From Bradyrhizobium huanghuaihaiense (lineage in GTDB: Bacteria; Pseudomonadota; Alphaproteobacteria; Rhizobiales; Xanthobacteraceae), in contig NZ_VLLA01000005.1 in NCBI RefSeq assembly GCF_007830635.1, positions 186,001 through 250,000 on the forward strand: a DNA stretch of 64,000 nt. The letters run 5' to 3'. Position numbers and translations under genes: made by a program. The notes beneath the pieces were generated by a model. That model saw only the letters and a program-made list of their open reading frames with translations, did no database searches and was not told the DNA's origin. Shown here one piece after another: positions 34,933 through 42,996 of the stretch; position 1 is the first letter of the stretch; each line of letters opens with the position of its first letter.

Positions 34933-35259
34933 CTATCCGCGCCCGGGCGAACGCTGGCCGGTCTTGCGTTGCTGCTGGTTGGTATAGGAGTCCCAATGGC
35001 TCCAGCTGCCGTTGCTGAGGCTTTGCAGGTCGGTGCCAAGCGGACGGCGCGTGCGCTTGTCGTGGTCGGCGATGACGCGCTCGGACTGCGCGATCTTGCG
35101 CTTCAGTTCCGCGATCGTCTTCTGGGTCTGGCCGTCCCGCTTCGACGAGGCGATCTCACCCATCGTGAAGCGCGCAGTCTCCAGCGCCTTCAACTCGGCG
35201 CGATTCTTCTTCAACTGAACCCGGTGCCAGGCGATGTTGCTGTCGCTGTCCGCAACCAT
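34933..35259 (-). CDS. Hypothetical coiled-coil protein, 108 aa
   Basis: Function unknown. After a short start (MVADSDSNIAWHRVQLKKNR) the protein is mainly a basic, heptad-like helix (residues about 15-70: AELKALETARFTMGE, IAELKRKIAQSERVIADH), then a Gln/Ser-rich tail. Soluble and basic, so possibly nucleic-acid or membrane associated. GGAG lies 7 bases before the ATG at 35259; the frame is open upstream but without such a site. Single gene. Confidence 0.65.
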   Translation of the reverse strand: MVADSDSNIAWHRVQLKKNRAELKALETARFTMGEIASSKRDGQTQKTIAELKRKIAQSERVIADHDKRTRRPLGTDLQSLSNGSWSHWDSYTNQQQRKTGQRSPGRG

Positions 35260-35387
35260 GTGGGAACTCCGCTGATTCGGTCCCACATAGTATCGTGCGC
35301 CGAATCGGCGCCGCAACGCCCCGGCGGTGGCGAAAATACGATCTTCTCGCGCAGAAATTCTGTGCCTGGAGCCCCGGAACGGGGTTC

Positions 35388-35449
35388 TAGATTCTCATTT
35401 TGACGCGTTTTCTTGACGCGAACCGGTACCCACTTCGCTCGAAAACGCT
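35388..35449. repeat. Intergenic repeat of Bradyrhizobium type
   Basis: A stretch reading GACGCGTTTTCTTGACGCGA followed by ACCGGTACCCACTTCGCTCG and GAAAACGC, directly after the Fpr stop. I recall near-identical copies between genes throughout Bradyrhizobium genomes. Recognition is from memory and cannot be counted within this window. Confidence 0.5.
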
Positions 35450-36223
35450 TTAGCGCTCGGCAAAGGCCTTTTCGACCACGAACTGAGCCGGCTCGCCGTG
35501 ATTGCCCTCGACGAAGCCGCGCTCACCGAGCAGCACGCGGGTATCCGCCACCAGCGCCGGGCTGCCGCAGATCATGACGCGATCATGGGCGGCTTCCAGC
35601 GCCGGCAGGCCGATATCGGTGAACAGCTTTCCTGATGTGATGAGGTCGGTGATGCGGCCGCGGTTGCGGAAGGGATCGCGGGTCACGGTCGGGTAGTAGA
35701 TCAGCTGGCTCTGGATGTACTCGCCGAGCAGCTCGTCCTTCGGCAGATGCTCGGTGATCATCTCGCCATAGGCGAGCTCCTTGACGTGCCGGCAGCCGTG
35801 CAGCAGCACCACCTTCTCGAACCGCTCGTAGGTTTCGGGGTCCTTGATCACGCTCAGGAACGGCGCAAGGCCGGTGCCGGTGCCGATGAGGTAGAGGTTG
35901 CGCCCCTCCTCCAGATTGTCGATCACCAGCGTGCCGGTGGCCTTGCGGCTGACGATGATCTCGTCGCCTTCCTTCAGATGCTGGAGCCGCGAGGTCAGCG
36001 GACCGTCCGGCACCTTGATCGAGAAGAACTCCAGCGTGTCCTCGTAATTGGCGCTGGCGACGCTGTAGGCCCGCAGCAGCGGCTTCTCGCCGACCTTGAG
36101 CCCGATCATGGTGAACTCGCCGTTGCGGAAGCGGAAGGTCGGGCTGCGGGTGGTCTTGAAGGAGAACAGCGTGTCGGTCCAGTGGTGGACGCTCAAAACG
36201 CTTTCCTGATTGAAATTGCTCAT
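35450..36223 (-). CDS. fpr: Ferredoxin/flavodoxin-NADP reductase
   Basis: FAD enzyme of 257 residues that exchanges electrons between NADPH and ferredoxin or flavodoxin. Motifs: FAD-binding RAYSVASANYEDTLEF, NADP-binding LIGTGTGLAPFLSVI and VMICGSPALVADTR, and a C terminus VEKAFAER typical of bacterial FprA. It is divergent from the enamidase gene, with two operator-like palindromes between them. This location suggests it supplies low-potential electrons to 6-hydroxynicotinate reductase, which is ferredoxin-dependent in Eubacterium barkeri. TTGACC-N17-TATTCA lies upstream as a promoter candidate. Confidence 0.88.
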   Translation of the reverse strand: MSNFNQESVLSVHHWTDTLFSFKTTRSPTFRFRNGEFTMIGLKVGEKPLLRAYSVASANYEDTLEFFSIKVPDGPLTSRLQHLKEGDEIIVSRKATGTLVIDNLEEGRNLYLIGTGTGLAPFLSVIKDPETYERFEKVVLLHGCRHVKELAYGEMITEHLPKDELLGEYIQSQLIYYPTVTRDPFRNRGRITDLITSGKLFTDIGLPALEAAHDRVMICGSPALVADTRVLLGERGFVEGNHGEPAQFVVEKAFAER

Positions 36224-36274
36224 CTCACCCTTCCGTTTCGCTTCTGTGCGGTTCCGAGGCGGTCAGCTATGCGT

Positions 36275-36304
36275 CGTTTGTACACGATCATTCGTATACT
36301 AATG
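36275..36304. promoter_or_regulatory. Tandem operators between fpr and enamidase
   Basis: Two adjoining 16-base half-palindromes: CGTTTGTACACGATCA (36275-36290) and CATTCGTATACTAATG (36289-36304). They lie just downstream of the predicted fpr promoter -10 and upstream of the enamidase gene. The second shares ATCATTCGTATAC with the site at 47258, and the first shares the GTGTACAAACG core (reverse strand) with the site at 47412. Likely binding sites of one regulator. Confidence 0.7.
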
Positions 36305-36380
36305 AATAATCCGGCTTGATCCCGCGGTCAAGGCTGCCCAAGATCGGAAGCGTTGCAGTTAGGAATAAGGAGCCCCTTCC

Positions 36381-37577
36381 ATGGCGCATGACGCACCCCA
36401 GGCCACCGGACCCTCGAAGCTGGTGATCCGCAATATCGGCCTGATCCTGTCCGGCGCGCTGGAAAAGCCGATCCTGGACGGCGACACCATCGTCGCCGAG
36501 AACGGCAAGATCACCGCGATCGGCCGCTTCAAGGACCTCGATACCGAAGGCGCGACCACCATCGTCGAGGCCAACGGCACGACCGTCGCGCCCGGCCTGA
36601 TCGACAGCCATGTCCACCCCGTCGCCGGCGACTGGACGCCGCGGCAGAACCAGATCGGCTGGATCGACAGCAATCTGCATGGCGGCGTCACCACCATGAT
36701 CTCCGCCGGTGAAGTGCACATGCCGGGCAGGCCCCGCGACGTCGTCGGGCTGAAGGCCATGGCGATCTTCGCCCAGCGCGCCTTCTGGAATTTGCGGCCC
36801 GGCGGCGTGAAGGTTCACGCCGGCGCGCCCGTGATCGAATGCGAGATGGTCGAGGAGGATTTCAGGGAACTGGCCGCGGCCGGCGTCAAGCTGCTCGGCG
36901 AGGTCGGCCTCGGCGGCGTCAAGGACGGCCCGACCGCGCGAAAGATGGTCGGCTGGGCGCGCAAATACGGCATCCAGAGCACCATCCACACCGGCGGCCC
37001 CTCGATCCCCGGCTCCGGCCTGATCGACAAGGACGTGGTGCTGGAGGCCGACACCGACGTGGTCGGCCACATCAATGGCGGCCACACCGCCCTGCCCGAC
37101 GACCAGATCCGCTGTATCTGCGAGGGCTGCAAGCGCGGCCTCGAGATCGTGCACAACGGCAATGAGCGCTCAGCCCTGTTCACGCTGCGCATTGCGCGCG
37201 AGATGGGCGACCTGCACCGCGTCATCCTCGGCACCGACGCGCCCGCCGGCTCCGGCGTGCAGCCGCTCGGCATCCTGCGCATGGTGTCGATGCTGTCCTC
37301 GCTTGGCGATCTGCCGGCCGAGCTCGCGTTCTGCCTTGCCACCGGCAACACCGCGCGGATGCGCCAGCTCGACTGCGGCCTGATCGAGGTCGGCCGTTCC
37401 GCCGACTTCGTCATCATGGACAAGGCCCAGCACTCGCCCGGCAAGAACATCCTGGAGAGCGTCCAGCTCGGCGACCTCCCCGGCATCGGCATGACCATCA
37501 TCGACGGCATCGTGCGCACCCAGCGCAGCCGCAACACCCCGCCCGCCGGCCGGGTGCCGGAGGTGGTGGCGAAGTGA
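36381..37577 (+). CDS. Enamidase-like amidohydrolase (nicotinate pathway)
   Basis: Predicted to hydrolyse 1,4,5,6-tetrahydro-6-oxonicotinate to 2-formylglutarate and ammonia. The 398-residue protein has the metal motif GLIDSHVHPVAGDW, the IQSTIHTGGPSIPGSG and VVGHINGGHTALPD ligand strands and catalytic Asp in LGTDAPAGSG, which I recall from Ena of Eubacterium barkeri. The reductase that would make its substrate is encoded 8 kb away with a matching operator. AAGGAG precedes the ATG. Cytosolic. Confidence 0.82.
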   Translation: MAHDAPQATGPSKLVIRNIGLILSGALEKPILDGDTIVAENGKITAIGRFKDLDTEGATTIVEANGTTVAPGLIDSHVHPVAGDWTPRQNQIGWIDSNLHGGVTTMISAGEVHMPGRPRDVVGLKAMAIFAQRAFWNLRPGGVKVHAGAPVIECEMVEEDFRELAAAGVKLLGEVGLGGVKDGPTARKMVGWARKYGIQSTIHTGGPSIPGSGLIDKDVVLEADTDVVGHINGGHTALPDDQIRCICEGCKRGLEIVHNGNERSALFTLRIAREMGDLHRVILGTDAPAGSGVQPLGILRMVSMLSSLGDLPAELAFCLATGNTARMRQLDCGLIEVGRSADFVIMDKAQHSPGKNILESVQLGDLPGIGMTIIDGIVRTQRSRNTPPAGRVPEVVAK

Positions 37578-37702
37578 CGCAGCCGGAGCGGCCCGCCGCT
37601 CCGCATCGCCCCTCGAAGGCGTTGAACAAGTCTGCTGCCTGCTGCGTCTAATGCAGGCAGCCCTCGGCGGCGGCAGTTCCTTGCTGGACCATCGAGGGCA
37701 AC

Positions 37703-38398
37703 ATGAAGAACTCATCGCGAATAGGCGTCGGCATTGCTGGCGCGGTAGCGGGCTATATCGCGGTCTTTGTGCTGTTCTCCATCCTCGATTTCGGCAACCG
37801 CGCGGACCCGATCACATCGGGCCTGTTGGGACTGTTCTTCTACTCTCCCATCGGCGCGATCGCCGGCGCGGTGCTTGCCAGCTGGCTGGTGACGCGTTCG
37901 GGCAAGGATAAGGATGCAGGCAATGGCAGCGCCGCGCGCAACAGCCTGAAGTCGCTCGGCGTCGTCGTCCTGCTCTGCGTCGCCGGTATCGGCATCTACA
38001 TCGCCTACGCCTATGCGACCGCGACGCCCTGGCTCAACCGGAACGGCAACAATCCCCTGCTCGTGTTCGAGGTCCGTTTTCCGGCCGGAGTAAAAGTGCC
38101 GGCGACCGCGCAGGGCATCACCATCGAGCTGCAGACCGACCTCAACACCATGCCGGGCGAAGTGACGCCCGCCGCCTTCTATCGCGACGGCGACCAGCCC
38201 GTCATCGCGGGCGAGGTCGAGCTGGCCTTTCGCACCTCGCACCGGCAGCTCGCGGTCAACATCCAGGGCCAACCGAGCCGGGTCTATCCGATCGATCTGA
38301 CGGCCCGGGCGCCGCATACACCGGAATTCGGGACGTGGCGGCGACTCGCTGACGGCAGCGAAATCCGCTACCGCGCCAAATGGCCGGGAAAGACGTAA
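37703..38398 (+). CDS. Membrane-anchored hypothetical protein, 231 aa
   Basis: Function unknown. Three hydrophobic segments in the first 115 residues (about 7-27, 39-64, 85-106; for example GVGIAGAVAGYIAVFVLFSIL), then a soluble C-terminal beta-rich domain of about 120 residues (VFEVRFPAGVKVP ... GEVELAFRTSHRQL). The topology suggests a periplasmic or cytosolic sensor-like domain. GAGGGCAAC precedes the ATG. Interrupts the nicotinate gene region without obvious relation to it. Confidence 0.7.
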   Translation: MKNSSRIGVGIAGAVAGYIAVFVLFSILDFGNRADPITSGLLGLFFYSPIGAIAGAVLASWLVTRSGKDKDAGNGSAARNSLKSLGVVVLLCVAGIGIYIAYAYATATPWLNRNGNNPLLVFEVRFPAGVKVPATAQGITIELQTDLNTMPGEVTPAAFYRDGDQPVIAGEVELAFRTSHRQLAVNIQGQPSRVYPIDLTARAPHTPEFGTWRRLADGSEIRYRAKWPGKT

Positions 38399-38403
38399 GG
38401 GGA

Positions 38404-38775
38404 TCAGCGCTTCTTCGCGATCTCACAACGCACATAGGTCTGGCGTTTGGCCTGTCCGACCGGGCCGTTGTCCATCACCAGCCTGCCGTCCGCCGCGATG
38501 GACACCCGGGGATTGGAGCGAAACTTCTCGCCTTCGCCTTCGCAGGCGAGCTTCATTGTCCAGCCAAGCTTGCCGTCGGCGGTGATCTCGCTAGCGCGGC
38601 ATCGTGTCTCGTACCAATAGAGACGATTACCGCCCTCGATGCTCATGCGGTTGGCGCTGTCCTGATCGCGGCAGTCTTTTCTGGTGGATGCCCAGAAGCC
38701 TTCGTAGGGCTGGGCGGCAAAGGCGGGGGCCGCAACAAGACTCAGAATTATCGCAAGCTGTGTCGCTGCTCTCAT
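38404..38775 (-). CDS. Small exported hypothetical protein, 123 aa
   Basis: An exported protein with a clear signal peptide (MRAATQLAIILSLVAAPAFA) and a mature domain of about 100 residues containing four Cys that could form two disulfides (CRDQDS, RCRASEI, LACEGEG, VRCEIAKKR). The arrangement resembles small periplasmic proteins of Rhizobiales with no known role. Starts at 38775; the longer frame upstream runs into a repeat element. Convergent with the 231-residue gene. Confidence 0.75.
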   Translation of the reverse strand: MRAATQLAIILSLVAAPAFAAQPYEGFWASTRKDCRDQDSANRMSIEGGNRLYWYETRCRASEITADGKLGWTMKLACEGEGEKFRSNPRVSIAADGRLVMDNGPVGQAKRQTYVRCEIAKKR

Positions 38776-38840
38776 GCCGGAAACCTCGATGACGTCCTCA
38801 TCGAAGTTAGTCGCCAGTCCCCGCAGCTTGTTCAACTGCC

Positions 38841-38928
38841 GTAGGGTGGGCAAAGGCGCGAAGCGCCGTGCCCACGATCTCTTGCCGATTGAGGCGATGG
38901 TGGGCACGCTTCGCTTTGCCCACCCTAC
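38841..38928. repeat. Imperfect long palindrome, GTAGGGTGGGCAAAG type
   Basis: GTAGGGTGGGCAAAG at 38841 is answered by CTTTGCCCACCCTAC ending at 38928, with a second matched pair (GCGAAGCGCCGTGCCCAC / GTGGGCACGCTTCGC) inside. It folds as a long stem with a small central loop. I associate this sequence with a mobile palindromic repeat family of Bradyrhizobium. It sits between the exported-protein gene and the MarR gene. Confidence 0.75.
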
Positions 38929-38953
38929 GGCACCGCCGTCTACCGCACCTTCC

Positions 38954-39421
38954 TCACCGCAGCTTGTTCAACAACGCCATCAGCGTCTCGCGCTCCTTGG
39001 CGTCGAGCGGGGCCAGCGTCTCGCGCGTGATCGCCAGCGCATTGGGCGCGAGCTTCTCCGCAAGCTGCTGACCGGCCCGCGTCAGGCTCACCAGCAGGCG
39101 ACGGCCGTCCTCGGGATCCTGGCTGGTCTCGGTCAGGCCGCGCGCCGTGAGACGATCAATCACGCCCTTGATGGTGGCGACATCCATTGCCGTCAGCCGG
39201 CCGAGCTGGTTCTGCGAGCACGGACCGGTCTCGGCGAGTTTTGACAGCGCCGCCCATTGCGTCGGTGTCAGATTGGTGCCGATGTCGCGGGAGAAGATCG
39301 AGCTGTGACGCTGCCAGACCTGGCGTAGGATGAAGCCGACCTGCTCGTCGAGCACATAAGGCGGCTTGCTCAGCGCTCTGGCCGGTTTGCCGTTCTTCTT
39401 CGCCGCAACGCTTCTCGCCAT
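38954..39421 (-). CDS. MarR-family regulator, candidate nicotinate-pathway repressor
   Basis: A 155-residue winged-helix protein: helix GFILRQVWQRHSSIFSRDI, the core LTPTQWAALSKLAETGPCSQNQLGRLTAMDVATIK, recognition region and wing EDGRRLLVSLTRAG. This composition resembles NicR of Pseudomonas, a MarR repressor of nicotinate degradation, as I recall it. It is the last gene of the long minus-strand run that begins with 6-hydroxynicotinate reductase (26 bases after LivF), and the matching 16-base palindromes at all three pathway promoters fit a MarR dimer. 6-hydroxynicotinate would be the expected inducer. Confidence 0.8.
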   Translation of the reverse strand: MARSVAAKKNGKPARALSKPPYVLDEQVGFILRQVWQRHSSIFSRDIGTNLTPTQWAALSKLAETGPCSQNQLGRLTAMDVATIKGVIDRLTARGLTETSQDPEDGRRLLVSLTRAGQQLAEKLAPNALAITRETLAPLDAKERETLMALLNKLR

Positions 39422-39446
39422 CCGCTCGCTGCCCTTCCCCTTGCCT

Positions 39447-40151
39447 TCACAACGACAGATGCGCGTCGCGGATGTCCGGACGCGCGTCGAGCTCGGCCAT
39501 GGTGCCGCCGAAACAGATGCGGCCGCGCTCGATGATGTAGGCGCGATCGGAGATCAACCGCGCGAAATGCAGATTCTGCTCGGAGACGACGATGCTGACG
39601 CCCTCCTTCTTCATGGTCAGGATGGCATCGACCATCTGCTCCACGATCTTCGGCGACAGGCCTTCCGACGGCTCGTCAAGCAACACCAAGGACGGATTGC
39701 CCATCAGCGTGCGCGCGATCGTCAGCATCTGCTGCTCGCCGCCGCTCATGCGCCCGCCGGGGCGGTTCTTCATCTCGCCGAGATTGGGAAACAGCGCGAA
39801 CAGTTTTTCGCGCGTCCAGTGCGGCGCATTCGGACGCTTGGACTGTTTGCCGACCTCGAGATTCTCTTCCACCGTCAGGTCAGTGAAGATACGCCGCTCC
39901 TCCGGCACGTAGCCGAGGCCATCGCGCACGATCTCATGGGTCGGTTTCGCCGAAACGTCCTTGCCCTCGAACATGATGCGGCCGGAGCGCTGCGCCACGA
40001 GGCCGACGATCGAGCGGAACGTCGTCGACTTGCCGGCGCCGTTGCGCCCCAGCAGCGCGACCACCTCGCCCTCCCCGACCTCGAAGCCGATGTCGAACAG
40101 GATATGCGCCGGGCCGTAATGGCTGTTGAGGTCTTGCACCGTGAGCTTCAT
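39447..40151 (-). CDS. livF: Branched-chain-type ABC transporter ATPase (LivF-like)
   Basis: 234-residue ATPase: Walker A LLGRNGAGKSTTFR, signature RMSGGEQQMLTIARTL, Walker B LVLLDEPSEGLSP, switch His replaced by Gln in VSEQNLHFA, as usual for LivF. Its ATG overlaps the LivG stop (ATGA). Part of a HAAT/LIV importer whose natural ligand here is likely nicotinate or a related acid, because it is embedded in the nicotinate operon. Confidence 0.92.
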   Translation of the reverse strand: MKLTVQDLNSHYGPAHILFDIGFEVGEGEVVALLGRNGAGKSTTFRSIVGLVAQRSGRIMFEGKDVSAKPTHEIVRDGLGYVPEERRIFTDLTVEENLEVGKQSKRPNAPHWTREKLFALFPNLGEMKNRPGGRMSGGEQQMLTIARTLMGNPSLVLLDEPSEGLSPKIVEQMVDAILTMKKEGVSIVVSEQNLHFARLISDRAYIIERGRICFGGTMAELDARPDIRDAHLSL

Positions 40152-40939
40152 GTCGATGCTCCCTCGCGATGCCCGGCCTCGTAAAGCAGGCCCTCGCCAA
40201 GATAGACCGCCTGCACTTGCGGATTGCTGCGCACCTCGGCCGGCGAGCCCTCGGCGATCAGCGTGCCGCGGTTGAGCACGATGATGCGGTCGGCATGCTC
40301 GAACACCACGTCCATGTCGTGCTCGGTGAAGAGAACGCCGATCGATTTTTCGCGCGCGATCTGCGCGGTCAGCCGCATCAGATCGACGCGCTCGCGCGGC
40401 GCCATGCCGGCGGTCGGTTCGTCCATCAGCAGCAGCTTTGGCTCATTGGCGAGCGCGACCGCGAGCTCGAGCCGCTTGAGGTCGCCATAGGCGAGCTCGC
40501 CGCAGGGACGATCCGCATAGCCGCCCATGCCGACCAGCTCGAGCAGCCGGCCCGCTTCGCTACGATCGAAGTTCGGCGCCGAGCCAAAGAGATTGAACAG
40601 CTGCTTCCCGTGCGAGATCAGCGCGACCTGGACATTCTCGCGCACCGTCATGGTGGCGAAGGTCGCGGTGATCTGGAAGGTGCGGCCAACGCCCATCCGC
40701 CAGATCTCGCGCGGCTTCTTGCCGGTGGTCTCCTCGCCGAGCAGGCGGACATGGCCCGAGTCAGGCTTGTTCTGGCCGTTGAGCATGTCGAAGCAGGTGC
40801 TCTTGCCCGCTCCGTTCGGCCCGATCAGCGCCAGGATTTCGCCCGCGCGCAGCGAGAACGAGACGCCGCGCACGGCATGGATGCCGCCATAGGATTTGGT
40901 CAGGCCTTCGACCGCGAGAAGTGGGGGTGCAACGCTCAT
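40148..40939 (-). CDS. livG: Branched-chain-type ABC transporter ATPase (LivG-like)
   Basis: 263-residue ATPase with Walker A IGPNGAGKSTCFD, signature ELAYGDLKRLELAVAL, Walker B LLLMDEPTAGM and switch His in LFTEHDMDVVFEHAD. The LivG-type extra loop after Walker A is present (QNKPDSGHVRLLGEET). Overlaps LivF by four bases and the permease gene by four (ATGA). Works as a heterodimer with LivF. Confidence 0.92.
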   Translation of the reverse strand: MSVAPPLLAVEGLTKSYGGIHAVRGVSFSLRAGEILALIGPNGAGKSTCFDMLNGQNKPDSGHVRLLGEETTGKKPREIWRMGVGRTFQITATFATMTVRENVQVALISHGKQLFNLFGSAPNFDRSEAGRLLELVGMGGYADRPCGELAYGDLKRLELAVALANEPKLLLMDEPTAGMAPRERVDLMRLTAQIAREKSIGVLFTEHDMDVVFEHADRIIVLNRGTLIAEGSPAEVRSNPQVQAVYLGEGLLYEAGHREGAST

Positions 40940-42825
40940 TCGGCGGACTCGATCGGCTTGGCAAGCAAGGGGGATCCCGGCGGCGATGACTTTCTGCGGC
41001 GCTGCGCCAGCATCTCCAGCATGCCGACGATGCCCTTGGGGAAGACGACGACGATCAGCACGATGAAGCCGCCGAGCACGAGTTTCGACAGATCGGTCTG
41101 GCTGACCAGCCAGATGTTGAGTGCCTTGTAGACGATGGCGCCGATCACAGCGCCCGACACCGTCTCGACGCCGCCGAGCAGCACCATGACCAGCGCATCG
41201 ACCGAGAGCGAGATGCCGAGATTATCAGGGAAGACGCTGCCCTTCAGATACGCGAACAGCGCCCCGCCGATGCCGGCGGTGGTGCCCGCGATCACGAAGG
41301 CGGTCCACTGGATCCGCTTGGCGTTGATGCCGATCGCCTCGGTGCGCAGCAGCGAGTCGCGCGTGGCCCGCAGCGCGTAACCGAATGGCGAGAACACCAT
41401 GACCCGCAAGACGATCGTGACGAGCGCGGCAACGCCGAGCGCCAACCAGTAGAAATGCGACGGGCTCGCCGCCCACTTCTCGGGCCATACACCGAGAATG
41501 CCGTTGTCGCCGCCGGTGACACTGACCCACTGGAACGCAATCGACCAGACGATCTGCGCGAAGGCCAGCGTCAGCATGGCGAAATAGACGCCGGAGAGCT
41601 GCACGGCAAAGAAGCCGAATACGGCGGCGCCCATGCAGCCGAGCAGCGGCCCGAGCAACAGGCACACGATCATCGGCAGTCCTGCCATCTTGGCGAGGAA
41701 GGCGATGCCGTAGGCGCCGAGGCCGAAATAGGCGGCATGGCCGAACGAGGCGAGCCCGCCGACCGACATCAGGAAGTGCAGACTGACCGCGAAGATCACG
41801 AAGATCGCGATCTCCGAGCCGACGGTCAGCGCGTAATTGCCGGCGAACAGCGGCAGCGTCGCCGCGATGACGAGCGCCGCCAGCGAGGCCAGCCGCTCGT
41901 TCGACGTCAGCGGCCGCCACGGATTGACCGTGAGACCCGGCGTCTTGCGCGCCGCCGCCTCCGGCTTGCCGAACAGGCCCCAGGGCCGCACGATCAGCAC
42001 CACCGCCATCACCAGGAAGACCAGGATGATGGAAATCTTCGGGAAGATCAGGATGCCGAAAGCGTTGAGCTCGGAGACCAGCACCGCGGCGACGAAGGCG
42101 CCGACGATGCTGCCGAGGCCGCCGATCACGACCACGACGAACACCTCGACGATGATGCGCAGGTCCATTGCGTGGTGCACGGCATCGCGCGGAATCTGGA
42201 GTGCGCCGCCGAGGGCGGCGAGGAAGACGCCGACCGCGAACACCGATGTGAACAGCCATTTCTGATTGACGCCGAGCGCTGCGACCATGTCGCGGTCCTG
42301 CGTCGCCGCGCGCACCAGCACGCCCCAACGCGTGCGCTGGAACAGCAGCCAGAGAATGCCGAGCACGACCGGGCCGAGCACGATCAGGAACAGATCGTAG
42401 CTCGGGATGTTCTGGCCGAAGAAATCGATCGCGCCCTTGAAGCCCGGCGCGCGGCGGCCGACGAGATCGTCGGGACCCCAGACCAGCACGACCAGATCCT
42501 CGACCATCAAGGTCAGGCCGAAGGTCGCGAGCAGCTGAAAGAGTTCGGGCGCATGATAGATCCGGCGCAGCAGCACCATCTCGACCAGCACGCCGATCAG
42601 TGCCACGGCGAGTGCGGCCAGCACGATGCTGCCCCAAAAGCCGAACGCGCCGGAAAGGCGCTCCGTCAGCGTGAAGGCAATGTAGGCGCCGATCATGTAG
42701 AAGGCGCCGTGCGCGAAATTCACGATCCGGGTCACGCCGAAGATGATCGACAGGCCCGACGCCACCAGGAACAGCGACGCTGCGCTGGCGAGACCGGTCA
42801 GAAACTGTACGACGTAAAAGGCCAT
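40936..42825 (-). CDS. Fused LivH-LivM permease
   Basis: A 629-residue inner-membrane protein in which the two LIV permeases are joined. Residues 1-290 are LivH-like (MAFYVVQFLTGLASAASLF, GLGSIVGAFVAAVLVSELNA), then a linker around PWGLFGKPEAAARKTPGL, and residues about 340-629 are LivM-like (GYALRATRDSLLRTEAIGIN, GALFAYLKGSVFPDNLG). Usually two genes. The ATG at 42825 is chosen because LivH proteins start this way; the frame is open further into a repeat. Partner of LivF/LivG and LivK-type binding protein. Confidence 0.88.
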   Translation of the reverse strand: MAFYVVQFLTGLASAASLFLVASGLSIIFGVTRIVNFAHGAFYMIGAYIAFTLTERLSGAFGFWGSIVLAALAVALIGVLVEMVLLRRIYHAPELFQLLATFGLTLMVEDLVVLVWGPDDLVGRRAPGFKGAIDFFGQNIPSYDLFLIVLGPVVLGILWLLFQRTRWGVLVRAATQDRDMVAALGVNQKWLFTSVFAVGVFLAALGGALQIPRDAVHHAMDLRIIVEVFVVVVIGGLGSIVGAFVAAVLVSELNAFGILIFPKISIILVFLVMAVVLIVRPWGLFGKPEAAARKTPGLTVNPWRPLTSNERLASLAALVIAATLPLFAGNYALTVGSEIAIFVIFAVSLHFLMSVGGLASFGHAAYFGLGAYGIAFLAKMAGLPMIVCLLLGPLLGCMGAAVFGFFAVQLSGVYFAMLTLAFAQIVWSIAFQWVSVTGGDNGILGVWPEKWAASPSHFYWLALGVAALVTIVLRVMVFSPFGYALRATRDSLLRTEAIGINAKRIQWTAFVIAGTTAGIGGALFAYLKGSVFPDNLGISLSVDALVMVLLGGVETVSGAVIGAIVYKALNIWLVSQTDLSKLVLGGFIVLIVVVFPKGIVGMLEMLAQRRRKSSPPGSPLLAKPIESAE

Positions 42826-42852
42826 CTTCGGTCCGGGTTGGGTCTGAATTTC

Positions 42853-42981
42853 ACCTCTCCCCGCTCTTGCGGGGAGAGGTCGGATCGCCCCTGCGATCCG
42901 GGTGAGGGGCTCTCTCGACGAGCGCGGGGCGTGGAGAGAGCCCCTCACCCCAACCCTCTCTCCGCAAAAGCGGGGAGAGGG
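42853..42981. repeat. Multi-hairpin intergenic repeat within the LIV operon
   Basis: A chain of palindromes: ACCTCTCCCCGCTCTTGCGG to 42880, CGGATCGCCCCTGCGATCCG (42881-42900), a long stem GGTGAGGGGCTCTCTC / GAGAGAGCCCCTCACC (42901-42949) and CCCTCTCTCCGC / GCGGGGAGAGGG to 42981. It lies between the binding-protein and permease genes of one operon, where such structures can stabilise the upstream mRNA and lower downstream expression. Resembles common Bradyrhizobium and Rhizobium repeat elements. Confidence 0.75.
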
Positions 42982-42996
42982 AGAGATAAAGAAGCA

